The notes under the pieces were generated by a model, which did not search any database, was not told the origin of the DNA, and saw only the letters and a program-made list of their open reading frames with translations. The translations under genes were made by a program, and so were the position numbers. Positions 37,034 through 47,415 of a stretch of DNA of 64,000 nt are shown here, piece after piece. The stretch covers positions 654,750 to 718,749 of the forward strand of contig JXTB01000119.1 of NCBI GenBank assembly GCA_002914805.1, read 5' to 3'. Source of the DNA: Parasponia andersonii (lineage: Eukaryota; Streptophyta; Magnoliopsida; Rosales; Cannabaceae). How positions within the stretch are numbered: the stretch's first letter is position 1; every line of letters starts with the position of its first letter.

Positions 37034-40004
37034 ATGGCAACAAGATCCGACCAAGATATTGATGATGATTTTAGCGAAATTTACAAGGAGTATACTGGAC
37101 CTCTAGGTTTTAATGCCACCAATACACAAGATGTGGCAAAGACAAACAAAAGATCTCGTGCAGGTTCTGATGAGGAAGAGGAAGCCCGAGACCCCAATGC
37201 TGTCCCAACCGATTTTACTAGCCGAGAAGCTAAGGTTTGGGAAGCAAAGTCTAAAGCTACCGAGAGGAATTGGAAGAAAAGGAAGGAAGAAGAAATGATC
37301 TGTAAAATATGCGGAGAATCGGGTCACTTCACTCAGGTAATTTTTTGACCAATTTCTTATCTGGTTGTTCTCTGAATATGTTGATTCCATGCCAAACTAC
37401 ATGCTAACAAGATTCACATACTGGTATCTTATATATGTTAGGTGTGCGCATTTGTATAAAATGCATTCTTCATAAAAGGACTAAATTGTTTTACTTTTGT
37501 GGTAATCAGCATCGCTCTCACGTGAAATCAGAAAATATATTTTGATTGATACATACAAGCCCATAAAAACTTATTGAAACCATAACATCATCAACTATTG
37601 GTATCATACTGAAACTTATGTGCTAATATTTAAAGAGAAGTTAATATTGCTTTCTGTGGTTTCTATATTTGCCATGTATTTTCAGGGGTGTCCTTCTACG
37701 CTTGGAGCAAATCGAAAGTCTCAAGATTTCTTTGAAAGAGTACCTGCAAGAGAAAAACATGTAAAAGCACTTTTCACGGAGAAGGTGATACAGAAGACAG
37801 AAAAGGATATTGGCTGCAAAATTAAGATGGATGAAAAGTTTATTATTGTAAGTGGCAAGGATAGATTAATTTTGGCAAAAGGCGTGGATGCTGTGCGGAA
37901 AGTGATAGAGGAAGGAGATCATAGAGGTTCATCTAGTTCTCATGTCTCGAGATCTAGGTCACCTGAGCGAAGTCTTGTTGGTGCAAGGTTACAGCGCTCT
38001 GATTCTCAAAGATCCCACTCTGGTGCTCGAAGTGCATCACAGTTTCAACCGAGGTTTCACAGGCAAGAGAAACTTGTGGAAGATCGCATACGTGATAATC
38101 TGCAGAGATATTCAAGGGATACTTCACAAGGTAGGGACAGCATAGGATATGTTTTCGGCGTGCATAGAAAGCTGGTAATCCCATGCTCATAGCTTACTAG
38201 GTTCCTGCAGATTCTCTTCGTTTCCCCTGTAAATATTTTGTCATTTCTGAGTATTTAAATGCTGCCGCTCTTGCGTATCATTTGTTTGCAGCAAGAGGTA
38301 AGTTCTTATGTTCAAGCATTATGTGTACTGTTGTGAAGTAACTTTCGTGGGTGGGTCTGAAATCTGAATTGATCGGGGTTGTCTCCAAAAATTCCTGAAA
38401 GCATTTCCGGACTTTTTGCCTCAGATGGTTTCTCTGTGAATAAGATAGTATGTTGAATTAAGCTACAAAATGAGTTAGCATCTTGAATCAAGTGCTAAAC
38501 ATACTCTTCATTTCGTGAAGCTTATGTTAGTGATGGAGCTAGGGGCCGTTCAAGCCATTCAAAATCTCCAGTACATCCCCCTTACATGAGCAACACACAT
38601 GGTTCATATGATGGTCGTAATCAAACCATGGGTGCATATAGAACTGAGGGATGGGATTCTGAGAGAAGAGGATCTGATATGCAATCGGGTTCTCAGTATG
38701 ATCACCCTGCCTTTCCCCAGAAATTAGAGGAGTTAGAGATCGAGTTTCAAAGGGAGGCAATGGAACTTGGGAAGATTCGGGACAAGGAAGAAGATGAAGA
38801 AAATTACAAGCATCAAGAGGTATGAGCCAATTTGTAGTGTTGCTGGACATATTTAAGAATTAAAACGTATATCACCTGTTCAGACACTTTTTCATCGTAT
38901 CTTATCTATTGGGAGGTGGAAAATTTGCATAGAAAAACAGAACCTAACCAAATAAATGAAATAGAGACCAATAGCACTTTGCATATATGATTCTTACGTT
39001 TGCAAAATGCTATGCATTTTTTTACACGAATTCTGAAGTATTTTTCTTTGATTTTCATGTTTTAAACTAACTTGAATTTTGTTGAAGTGATCCTTATTTT
39101 TGACCTGTCGCTTCATTAGTCTTTGGATTTTTAGTATGTGTTTTGTGCGTGTGTGTGTGTGTATTTTTCTTCTTGCTTGGTGTTTGTTGTTTAAGCATTC
39201 GTCTCTCTCATTCTCCCATGTGCTAGTGTGGCACACTACTTTTCAGAACATTTCTGATTATCGCTCTTCTTGTGACTGAATTGTTATATTTGGGGGAATA
39301 TATCGCTTTTCATCCTTTAAGAAAGCCAAATGCCCAAGTAGGGAGAAAGAAGAAAGGCCTAAATTTCAGTTTTTAATCTTGATGAAGTTTTCATAGACTT
39401 CTTTGAGCTTATAGTTGAGTGTCAGAGATGAGAAGAACCACGAAGCTTATTTGAGTATATATATCCACCAGAGATTTATTGATGTGATCTAACAAGCAAA
39501 CACGCTATTTAATATTGTACTCAAGTCTGTCATTAATTTCCCTGGCCGGTTTGAGTATTAAGAAACATTTGTTCTAAAACGAGTCTTGACTGCCGTAATC
39601 TGTACTAGTTGCAAGTTTGTGATATCTGACTGGTTCTACGGGTATAATATAAGGCAATTAGGGAGATGAGAGAAAACTACCTGAAGAAACTGGCCATGTT
39701 GAGGGGCATGCATGCAAAACAGTGGGACGATTTTCTTCAACTTGATGCACAGAGGCGTCAACAACAACAAGCACGTCAGCAGATCTCCCCTTCAGGTTAC
39801 GGCAGTTATAAACAGCAAGGTTTTTCCAACTACGATGGCTCCTCGGCTAATCCTCGATATGCTGGGAACAATCTAGCCGTGGAGTCAATGAACAGGTACC
39901 CAAACCATGTGGAAAACTACCCGTCAAGGCCTCATGAAAATTTTGGTGAGTTCCAGCGCCAGAGACGTGAAGATTATGGGAAAGCTTACAATAATCGATA
40001 TTGA
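37034..40004 (+). CDS. CCHC zinc-knuckle protein with Arg/Ser-rich segment
   Basis: Four exons: 37034-37336, 37686-38130, 38521-38819 and 39654-40004, giving about 465 residues; all borders are GT/AG and phases match. The N terminus is acidic (DQDIDDDFSEIYKEY, EEEEARDPNA). A CCHC zinc knuckle C-X2-C-X4-H-X4-C uses C90, C93, H98 and C103 and is split by intron 1. A charged segment follows (RVPAREKHVKALFTEKVI, about 118-180) that may form a KH-like fold, then an RS-type stretch (SRSRSPERS), a Gly/Ser/Tyr-rich region, a coiled-coil-like EELEIEFQREAMELGKIRD, and a Gln-rich tail ending in NNRY. It resembles plant zinc-knuckle proteins such as Arabidopsis At3g62330 (from memory). Probably a nuclear RNA-associated protein; exact role unknown. 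A leader intron from 36565 to just before the ATG is likely. Confidence 0.8.
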
Positions 40005-40208
40005 TTTGGGGGAATAACTTTAGGTAAGTTGCCTTGCTCTCCAGGTAAACTAGATGAGTTTTTAACTAATGTGTGTTGTAATCTCCCCGTTGAATTCATG
40101 GTATTTGTTCCAAATTTTATAAAAGGTAGTTTTGAGATGCGAAAAGTTATGATTCTTTCAGAAATTTTAGAATATTTCCTATATCAGATCATTAGAGGTG
40201 ACAAAAGT

Positions 40209-40553
40209 AGGGTTTTGTTTTTTGTGATTGTGAGTTTTTGGTTGGGTACCGATGGTTTTCTCACTCTTACATGGCGGCTTAAATTTCAATCCAAAAATTT
40301 TCAGGGTTCAGTCTGGTCAGTAGACATAATGCGAAGGGAGCTCCCAATGTGGGTAAGCTTGTTGGGTTTAGGGTTTAGGGTTTGGGGTTTCGAGTTTAGG
40401 GTTTTGTTTTTTGTGATTGTGAGTTTTTGGTTGGGTACCGATGGTTTTCTCACTCTTACATGGCGGCTTAAATTTCAATCCAAAAATTTTCAGGGTTCAG
40501 TCTGGTCAGTAGACATAATGCGAAGGGAGCTCCCAATGTGGGTAAGCTTGTTG
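40209..40553. repeat. 156-bp direct repeat flanking telomere-like sequence
   Basis: 40209-40364 is repeated exactly, as far as I can see, at 40398-40553 (offset 189 bp). The 33-bp spacer contains GGTTTAGGGTTTAGGGTTT, copies of the plant telomere unit TTTAGGG. It lies about 200 bp after the stop of the CCHC gene, in its 3' UTR or downstream DNA. Confidence 0.9.
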
Positions 40554-41705
40554 TTATTTGTGGTTCCGGATGTAAAAGAAGAAAAATGTGGTGGAGCAAT
40601 ATGCCGTTTTTTAGTTTAGTTAGTCCTGTTCAGTACTTGTTTTATAAAAGCGGGACAGTGTATGGATTCGTTTTCTTAATGGTATTTCGAAGTTACCAAC
40701 TCCTAGCTAATGATATTTCTCATTTGAACGACCATCTTAGAATGCTGCAATACTAACAGCCTATGTGTGTATGTGTATACGAATACGCAGCACACCCAGG
40801 TAAGACACTACCAATTCTTTAGGTATATACTTATACAGGTTTTTAGTATTGTTCTTGTAGCCTGTAAATTTTGACGAGGAAAATATTTTGATAACCATTC
40901 AATTTCTTTGGGCATTTGCATAATTGCTGCAAAAGGCCAGGCCTAGCACGCGTCCAGGGTATCGTACTATTGGCATTTTACCTATTACTAATATCATTGG
41001 AAACAATTCTATCTGACACAACTATGATTCTAATTAATTATAAACAGCTCTTCGTTTTCGTTGGTTTTGCCCTCCCATGTTGCAGTTAGGCCAAAAACTG
41101 TACGCATGTAACGTTTTGTTTGAATTAAAGTAAGAAGTACCGACCTGAAATCAAATCCAATAATTATACTTGTAGGATTTGAGAGCAAATTTCATATTTA
41201 TTGGGATATGAGAGAGGGTATAGCAATGGTTTTCATTGTAATTGGGATAAAAACACGTCAAAATGTCGATTACAATTCTCATTGTTGGGAGACGTTTCCA
41301 AAATAACAAATTTTAGTAAGACTCATTTATCATTAAATGGTTCACTATGAATGTAAGTTGTAACTGATTAAGAAAAAGAATCAGTGAATAATCCCGTTGT
41401 TACATTCTTCAATGCTTTTTTTTTTTTTTCTTTTAAAAAAAAAAAAATAAATTTAAAACTACTAAATCCACCTCGGTATGTGTAACTAAGGTTGCTGTCC
41501 ACAACTTTCGTGCGTCTTCTATTTCTCCCGCATAATCATATTCCCAATAGACCAATACCAATAGCAATTTACCAAATCATGTAATCAATCTGAATTAATT
41601 AGTGAATGGATAAAGCCAAACTAGAGCTTACCTATTTAACATATTTTGAGCAAATAAATTAAGCATCTAGGAGGAGGTGAATGAGCAAACACGACATTCA
41701 GAAAC

Positions 41706-42305
41706 ATGATCGCCGTGTATTTAGTCTCATACTCTGGTCAAATCCTAGAAGCAACAGTCACCAACGACACTTCTGTCATAGAACACTGGATGCTGATCAA
41801 CGTTCAGTCGATTCACCAACGAGCAAAGATCATAGGACTCAACTGTAAATGGGGTCCTCATCCAAGTAGCCCCTCCATAGGCCACAAAATTTCCACCATG
41901 TCGTTCTGCGCAGGGACCAAGTGTCTCATTTTCCAACTCTCACATATGAAGTACAACATTCCTCAATCTGTGAAGAACTTCTTGAGTGATTCCAGCAACA
42001 TATTTGTGGGAGCTGGGGTTGAAGAGGTCATTTCGACGCTTCGAATCCAGTATGGAATCTGTTGTAAGCATACAATCTTTGACATTCGCTCACTTGCCGA
42101 GCAACGTTTTCCCTTTAGTTTTCGTGGCAGGCCTGGTCTCAAAACACTCGCTTATCAATTGGTCAAGCTTCCTAAGGTGCAACCAAAGAAGGTTCCTCCA
42201 AGTGACTTCGAGTCGTTGAAGCTTGATAAGGAGCATGTTAAGAATGCTTGTATTGATGTGTATGCTTCGTTCAGAATCGGTCACAAGCTTACCAACGAAA
42301 TCTAG
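41706..42305 (+). CDS. Werner-type 3'-5' exonuclease-like protein, catalytic acids lost
   Basis: An intronless frame of 199 residues. The fold signature is that of the DnaQ/WRN-exonuclease family in plants: IIGLNCKW at motif I (residues 42-49), CLIFQL, an FVGAGVEEVISTL motif II region, DIRSLAEQRFP, LKTLAYQLV, and motif III ACIDVYASFRIGHKL near the C terminus. Active members read D-x-E in motif I; here it is N46-C-K48, so both metal-binding acids are gone, and the motif II acid is also doubtful. The motif III Asp is kept. The protein is therefore probably inactive as a nuclease, or a decaying copy. The length is normal for the small plant members of this family. Confidence 0.75.
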   Translation: MIAVYLVSYSGQILEATVTNDTSVIEHWMLINVQSIHQRAKIIGLNCKWGPHPSSPSIGHKISTMSFCAGTKCLIFQLSHMKYNIPQSVKNFLSDSSNIFVGAGVEEVISTLRIQYGICCKHTIFDIRSLAEQRFPFSFRGRPGLKTLAYQLVKLPKVQPKKVPPSDFESLKLDKEHVKNACIDVYASFRIGHKLTNEI

Positions 42306-42714
42306 TAGACCTCTTTCAAAATCTCGGTGTTATTTCTACTGCTTGTTACAATTAATTTCCCAATCACAATTTTATGTTACTTTTTTTTTTTTGTTTTTTG
42401 TTTTTGAGTTACGAATAGTACGTAGTGATATATTGTTCTCTGTTTCAAGTTGGTATCAAGTTTATGTGTCTCCATTCCATATTAAAGAAAAACAAATAAA
42501 CATTTCGTTAACTAAAAACTCTCTACATGCAACTGGTCAACCTGACAAGCTGACACCTTCGTTGTCTTATGTAATTGATTCACATGCCAACGCATTAAAC
42601 AATAATATTATGCCTAAAAAAAAAAGGAAAAACAGAATACTAATCAGAACGTTGTACATGTCAAATAGTTTGTCGTTTAATTTATTCGTATTCAATATTT
42701 GTAACTCCTTAACC

Positions 42715-42795
42715 ATGTCTAGGCCTGGCGAGAGAGGCAAGTTTAAACGTTGGTTTGAGGATTCTTCGCTTTCCGCCAAAGATAACAGCAACTAG
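42715..42795 (+). CDS. 26-residue upstream ORF in the leader of the membrane-anchor gene
   Basis: ATG at 42715 encodes 26 residues starting MSRPGERGKFKRWFEDS and ends in TAG. A GTAAGT donor follows at 42816, and a matching acceptor (CTTAAG) lies at 43108-43109, 16 bases before the next ATG. It therefore probably sits in leader exon 1 of the gene at 43126 as a uORF. Its charged composition is less AT-driven than neighbouring chance frames. Whether it is translated is unknown. Confidence 0.4.
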   Translation: MSRPGERGKFKRWFEDSSLSAKDNSN

Positions 42796-43125
42796 TTTTC
42801 TTTCTCTGTCTCCGTTGTAAGTTTCCAGATTAGTTTTTTAAGACTCTGGTAGTTTCACCGTTTCTGTTATCTTTATGGTTTATGTTTTCCATTTTTCTCA
42901 TTTGATTTTTGACCGCTTTCTACCTTTATATATACGTACATATATCATGTTAGCTAACATCTGTCACACATATTTTTTTTTTTTTTTTAATCATCTTAAT
43001 ATTTATTTTCTTTTGCTTTTAAAAGTTAATTTAATCTGATAATTTCTCTTGATATATCTGGCTCAAACATCACAATTAATTCATATTTTGATATCTTAAA
43101 ATTCTTAAGGTCGGGTGAAAAAATT

Positions 43126-43779
43126 ATGGTACCAAAAGAAGAGTTTGAATACGACCTTGAAAGTGGAAGGACGAGTAACCAAGATCAAAATGGATCACAA
43201 GAGCAAATTGTCTCATCAGACACAAGACAAGAGCAGAAGAAATCTCTAACTAAAGCTTTATTTGGTATTTTGAGCTTTGTCGGATCGATTAAGTGTCGAA
43301 ATGGCTTGGATTTGCTTAGCAGTTTGGCAAAATCTGGTAAGGTTCTGAATGAAAATCTTGAGTCAGTCATAGATAGGAAACCGAAAAGGGAAGAGATTAG
43401 TAGCCGAGAATGTATGTGCCTGATCGAAAAGTGCCGGATTGAGAAGTATAAGAACACTAAAACAAACTCTAAAAAGGCTCCGAAGCCACCACGGCCTCCG
43501 AAAGGTCCATCATTGGATGCCTTTGACCAGAAGGTGGTGAGGCAGATTGTCCAACTTCAACTTGCTAGGAGAAAGAGGGCGAGTATGGAAAGAATGAGAA
43601 TTGAGAGAATGAAAGCGGCCAAGGCATCATCTTCAAGCATCGGCGGCATATTCACCATTATCATCACAACTCTTATCTTAGTCATCTTCATCTTTCGGTG
43701 TAAAAATGTAAACTTGTGTTCTAGTATTGTCTTCGGTCCTTTCTTCCCCTTCTTGTTTAACACCATAGTTGTATCTTAG
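43126..43779 (+). CDS. Plant protein of unknown function with C-terminal membrane anchor
   Basis: An intact frame of 217 residues. The first 110 residues are hydrophilic and Gln/Lys-rich. A proline-rich motif APKPPRPPKGPSLDA (118-132) follows, then a basic helix (LARRKRASMERMRIERMKAAK, about 146-166), a Ser run, and a hydrophobic segment of about 19 residues (172-190), typical of a tail-type membrane anchor, with a second hydrophobic stretch at 201-217. Related plant proteins with the PPRPPKGPSLDA motif followed by one membrane span are uncharacterised. The 5' leader appears spliced (intron 42816-43109). Localisation is inferred from hydrophobicity only. Confidence 0.65.
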   Translation: MVPKEEFEYDLESGRTSNQDQNGSQEQIVSSDTRQEQKKSLTKALFGILSFVGSIKCRNGLDLLSSLAKSGKVLNENLESVIDRKPKREEISSRECMCLIEKCRIEKYKNTKTNSKKAPKPPRPPKGPSLDAFDQKVVRQIVQLQLARRKRASMERMRIERMKAAKASSSSIGGIFTIIITTLILVIFIFRCKNVNLCSSIVFGPFFPFLFNTIVVS

Positions 43780-44539
43780 TACCAATGTAATGACATGATA
43801 TATATGATTTCATGATTTAATGGAATTTGTATTAATTAATGAATGAAATTTAACGGATTCCTTAATATTGGCGATTCCTAACTTAGAAAGTAGTTTTTAC
43901 TAATCCAAGAAAGTGGTGGTGGCTTTGATGAACAAAATTTGGGACTTGTAATCTTAGTTCGACAAAGCCATATAACGCTATATTCAACATAGATTACCAA
44001 ACCAGAAACATGTACATAATAAATTTGGAGAACATGTCAGAAATCGATCAATTACGTTTCTAAGTTGTAACAGAGAACTGTAACCTATGGAGTACCGGTT
44101 AAGGTCCTAAATTGCATTATACATGTAATGTCCAAATATATTGTATGAAGGGCAAATGAGACAAGAATGTGATGTCTGTTTCTGAATAATAAAACATTGA
44201 AATACCATTGTAATCCATACAAACCTATATACCAAGACAAAATGATATATAGCCCATAGAGAAGTCTGCAAAATCATCAATAGAAGAGTGCATAATCTGC
44301 TCCTTACTCAAGCTAAAACAATCCTAGTGGCCAAAAGCAACTTCAGAAGATGAATCTATTTTGAATCCACTATTCCTACAAAATCAAATGATAACATCGA
44401 TTCTAAAAGATTACTTGCTTCATATTTTTGATCAGACTTTGTTCCATCACCTACAATTATTTCAAGAACATCAATTATCAAAGAGAACATGTTAATTAAG
44501 CTTGGCAAAATACCATAATGAGATCCCTAACGAGTATCA

Positions 44540-46914
44540 CCTGGTCTTTTAAGAGTACTTTGTTAATTTAAACCTCGTCTACTTAATATGTCACCACTTT
44601 TGAGTGCTTCAAATACTATGATATCGTGCTTTTGTCGAAGTATATAACAACGCTTTGAGGAAGCTCCAACAATATTTACCACACTAGTAACTAAACAAAA
44701 AAGTAATGCAACTTGAATATGTTTCTTTGTCATAACTACTCTAAGCCGTAATTGATGAGCAAAGCAATACACATAAAAAACAGATGCATTTTCTTTCAAA
44801 ATAAGTGTTTTCAAAATAAGTGTTTTCAGACCTTTGAACTCTCCTTATATATTACTTGTACTATCATAATCTTGTCCGCGCAATCTAGATATACTTAATC
44901 CATGTCTAGAGAGAAGATTATCAATAGCACCTTTAAGAGACAAAGCAGTAGTACTAGTAACATGTTCAATCCCAATAAAACGTTCAATTACATTTCCTTT
45001 CTTATCCGTATAACGAAACACAATAGCCATTTGCTCTTTCATTGAAATGTCACAAGATTCATCAACTAGGATTGAAAATAAAGCATCACCAATACCTTTG
45101 ATAATGCATTAATGGTTTTAATGGCTACAACCCTTACAATTTCTTTTTGATTATCAGGTGATGTCAGTTTCAAGTTCTCAGGAGCATTTTCTAATGTAAT
45201 AGCTTTAATATCCTCATTGTGTTATGATAGAAATCACAAAAGCTCAAAAAAGTTACCTTAGTTGCTAGAATGATTGGATTCATCACGACCACGGAAAGCA
45301 AGGCTTTGTCTTAAAAGAAAGCGAACACAATCAATTGATATATTTAAACATCTTCGATAATCACAACGAACTTATTCTGAATGCTTAGAGAGAATATTTT
45401 GAATATATTGTCTTTCATTCATCAATATTTCACACTTTTTCCAAGCTTGGTTATGAGCACTATTAGAACCTCCTATATGATCATCAAATTTTTCCAATTT
45501 GAGAATCCATCTCTAACAAAATAATCACCACCTGCTTGATCTCCAATACTTGATTCAAAAAGATAACAACAAAGATAAACTACATCATCTTTTCTATTGT
45601 ATATTCTAACCAATTAGGATACTTTTTAAACCAAACATCATTGAATTTTTTAAATTGATTTCCATATTCAGTCATTAGAAAATCATGACCATAAGATTGA
45701 CAATGACTTTTTTGAAGATATATTCTACGAACTTGGTTACAAATATTAGAATAATACTTCAAAATTAGAATCCTTAGCCCCGGATCTGTCAGAAATTCTG
45801 CAAGATTGACATCTATATTTGTTGAATATAGATCTCCATTTTTCTCTAAATATTTTGAAGAATCAGATTTTAATCTTTTGAAGTATCTTTCCATATCTAT
45901 TCAAGTATATTTAAAACTAGTTGTTAGAATCTCTAAAAAGAAAAATGGTTGGGAAAGTTAATAAAAACTACTTGTTAGTTTGTTGAATGAATAAAGACAA
46001 AGGACTATTTAATTATTGAGACTTGTCTTGGAGCACGTATGTTTTGTGCCTCTCTTACATCCATAATGCAATGAGTCTAGCCAATTTATTACATACTTTT
46101 CGTCGTTTTTATTTTATTTTTATTTAGTTTTTTTAAGAATAAATTTATTTTTGTTTAATGATTGAGGGAATACCTAAGGTTGTTAACATGCCATCTGTTA
46201 GAGTTAGAAATCAAGACTAATTTTAAGATTCATTATTCTCTATATTCAACTATTGATAAATTCTTGCTATGATTTTAAAATTTCAAATATATATAACCCT
46301 TTCATATTTTTTCTTTCACAAATAGGTAAGTTGATATCTAAAATCTAAAATCTAAAATCTAAAATATATAAATCTAGCAAGAACTATCATCAGACATCAA
46401 GTCATCTATAATTTTATAATTATAAAATATTAAAGTTTAAATAGAAATAAAATTATAAATTAAAAAACAGAATAAGTAGACTTATTTCAAATTAAGGGGA
46501 GAAAAATGAAAAATGGTGGTCGACTAGTCGGTAGTCTACTGGTCCCGGCCCTCCTAATCTTCTGACTAGTTGGTAGAGAAATGGAGGTTTTACACGAAAA
46601 AGATGATGAACTGGTAATGGTGGTGGTCTGCGATAAAAAGAAGATGAGAGGGCGTGTTTGGCAAAATTTTTCAGATTTTTGTTTGTTTTATTTGATTTTT
46701 TATACATATCTTTCTTTATTAAATTATTTAATTCTTAAATGAGCTTGGCTTTTTTAATTAACTAATAGAAAAAAAAAAAAATTGTGGTCTTTTATTATAT
46801 TTTTAAATTTTTAGATGGGCTTAATAGTTTTTTATTCAAGCTTTTATAGGAATTTTATTAACATTTTTATAAATTTAATGAAAATTAAAAAAATTGAGGG
46901 GGGCTCTGTCCCTG
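44540..46914 (-). pseudogene. hAT-like transposase pseudogene (TTF zinc finger / DUF4371)
   Basis: Minus-strand fragments in order: 45580-45894 gives LAEFLTDPGLR, YLQKSHCQSYGHDF and YPNWLEYTIEKMM, the TTF-type zinc finger region. Around 45040-45080 LVDESCDISMKEQM appears, and 44845-45042 gives FIGIEHVTSTTALSLKGAI and ISRLRGQDYDSTSN. 44563-44814 gives FYVYCFAHQLRLRVV and NIVGASSKRCYILRQKH. These match plant zinc finger MYM-type 1-like proteins derived from hAT-family transposons. Stops and frameshifts separate the pieces, so no functional transposase remains. The right end near 46902-46914 carries GGCTCTGTCCCTG, the same terminus as the two MITEs. The left terminus was not found. Confidence 0.8.
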
Positions 46915-47414
46915 CCGGTGGCCGTTTATCTCCGCGAGCTACTTCGCTCGTCGCCGGCGTTTGGAACGTCCGGCAGCTCTGAAACTCCGGCGGAGGTCTT
47001 CTCGGAGGGCTGTGGTTCGATCTACACTGGCGCCGGTGGAGTGATTGCTTATTAGTACACCTTATTCATTTTTGGGACGATTCCCACTTGCCTTGCCAAG
47101 TTTCTTAAACTTCTCAAGTCTAAGAAACACCGTAAACTTGGTTTTTGTGATTGGGATGCCATTACTTTGAGTGAGGAGTAGATAAAGCAATCCACCATTA
47201 ATGCCTATATAACGTTTATTATCTAGGATGCCTGCTTATCTAAATATGATTTTAATCGTTTTCAATCAATATAGGCTATACTTTAGGCTTTATATAAGGT
47301 TTGTAATGTATCCTTTACCTTCTTCTTTTTTATTAAAAAAAATTAACAATTTACATATATTTTGCTGAGGATATTTTCTTTTTTTTTTTTTTTTTTTTAA
47401 TCATCTTAATATTT
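46915..47414. other. Short GC-rich stretch and poly-T next to a single-N join
   Basis: 46915-47045 is GC-rich and contrasts with its surroundings; no frame in it can be identified. Translation of about 47080-47180 gives KFLKLLKSKKHRKLGF and CDWDAITLSEE before a stop, possibly a gene or retroelement fragment. The segment ends in a poly-T run and AATCATCTTAATATTT immediately before the N at 47415. Confidence 0.4.
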
Positions 47415-47415
47415 N

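Noticed and set aside
40029..40619. 196-codon frame after the CCHC gene
   Set aside because: Length results from the 156-bp duplication (the same peptide segment appears twice); no domain or start context.
42223..42795. 190-codon frame overlapping the exonuclease-like gene end
   Set aside because: The first part is the exonuclease gene in another frame and the middle is poly-T DNA; only the last 27 codons, with their own ATG, are considered as a uORF.
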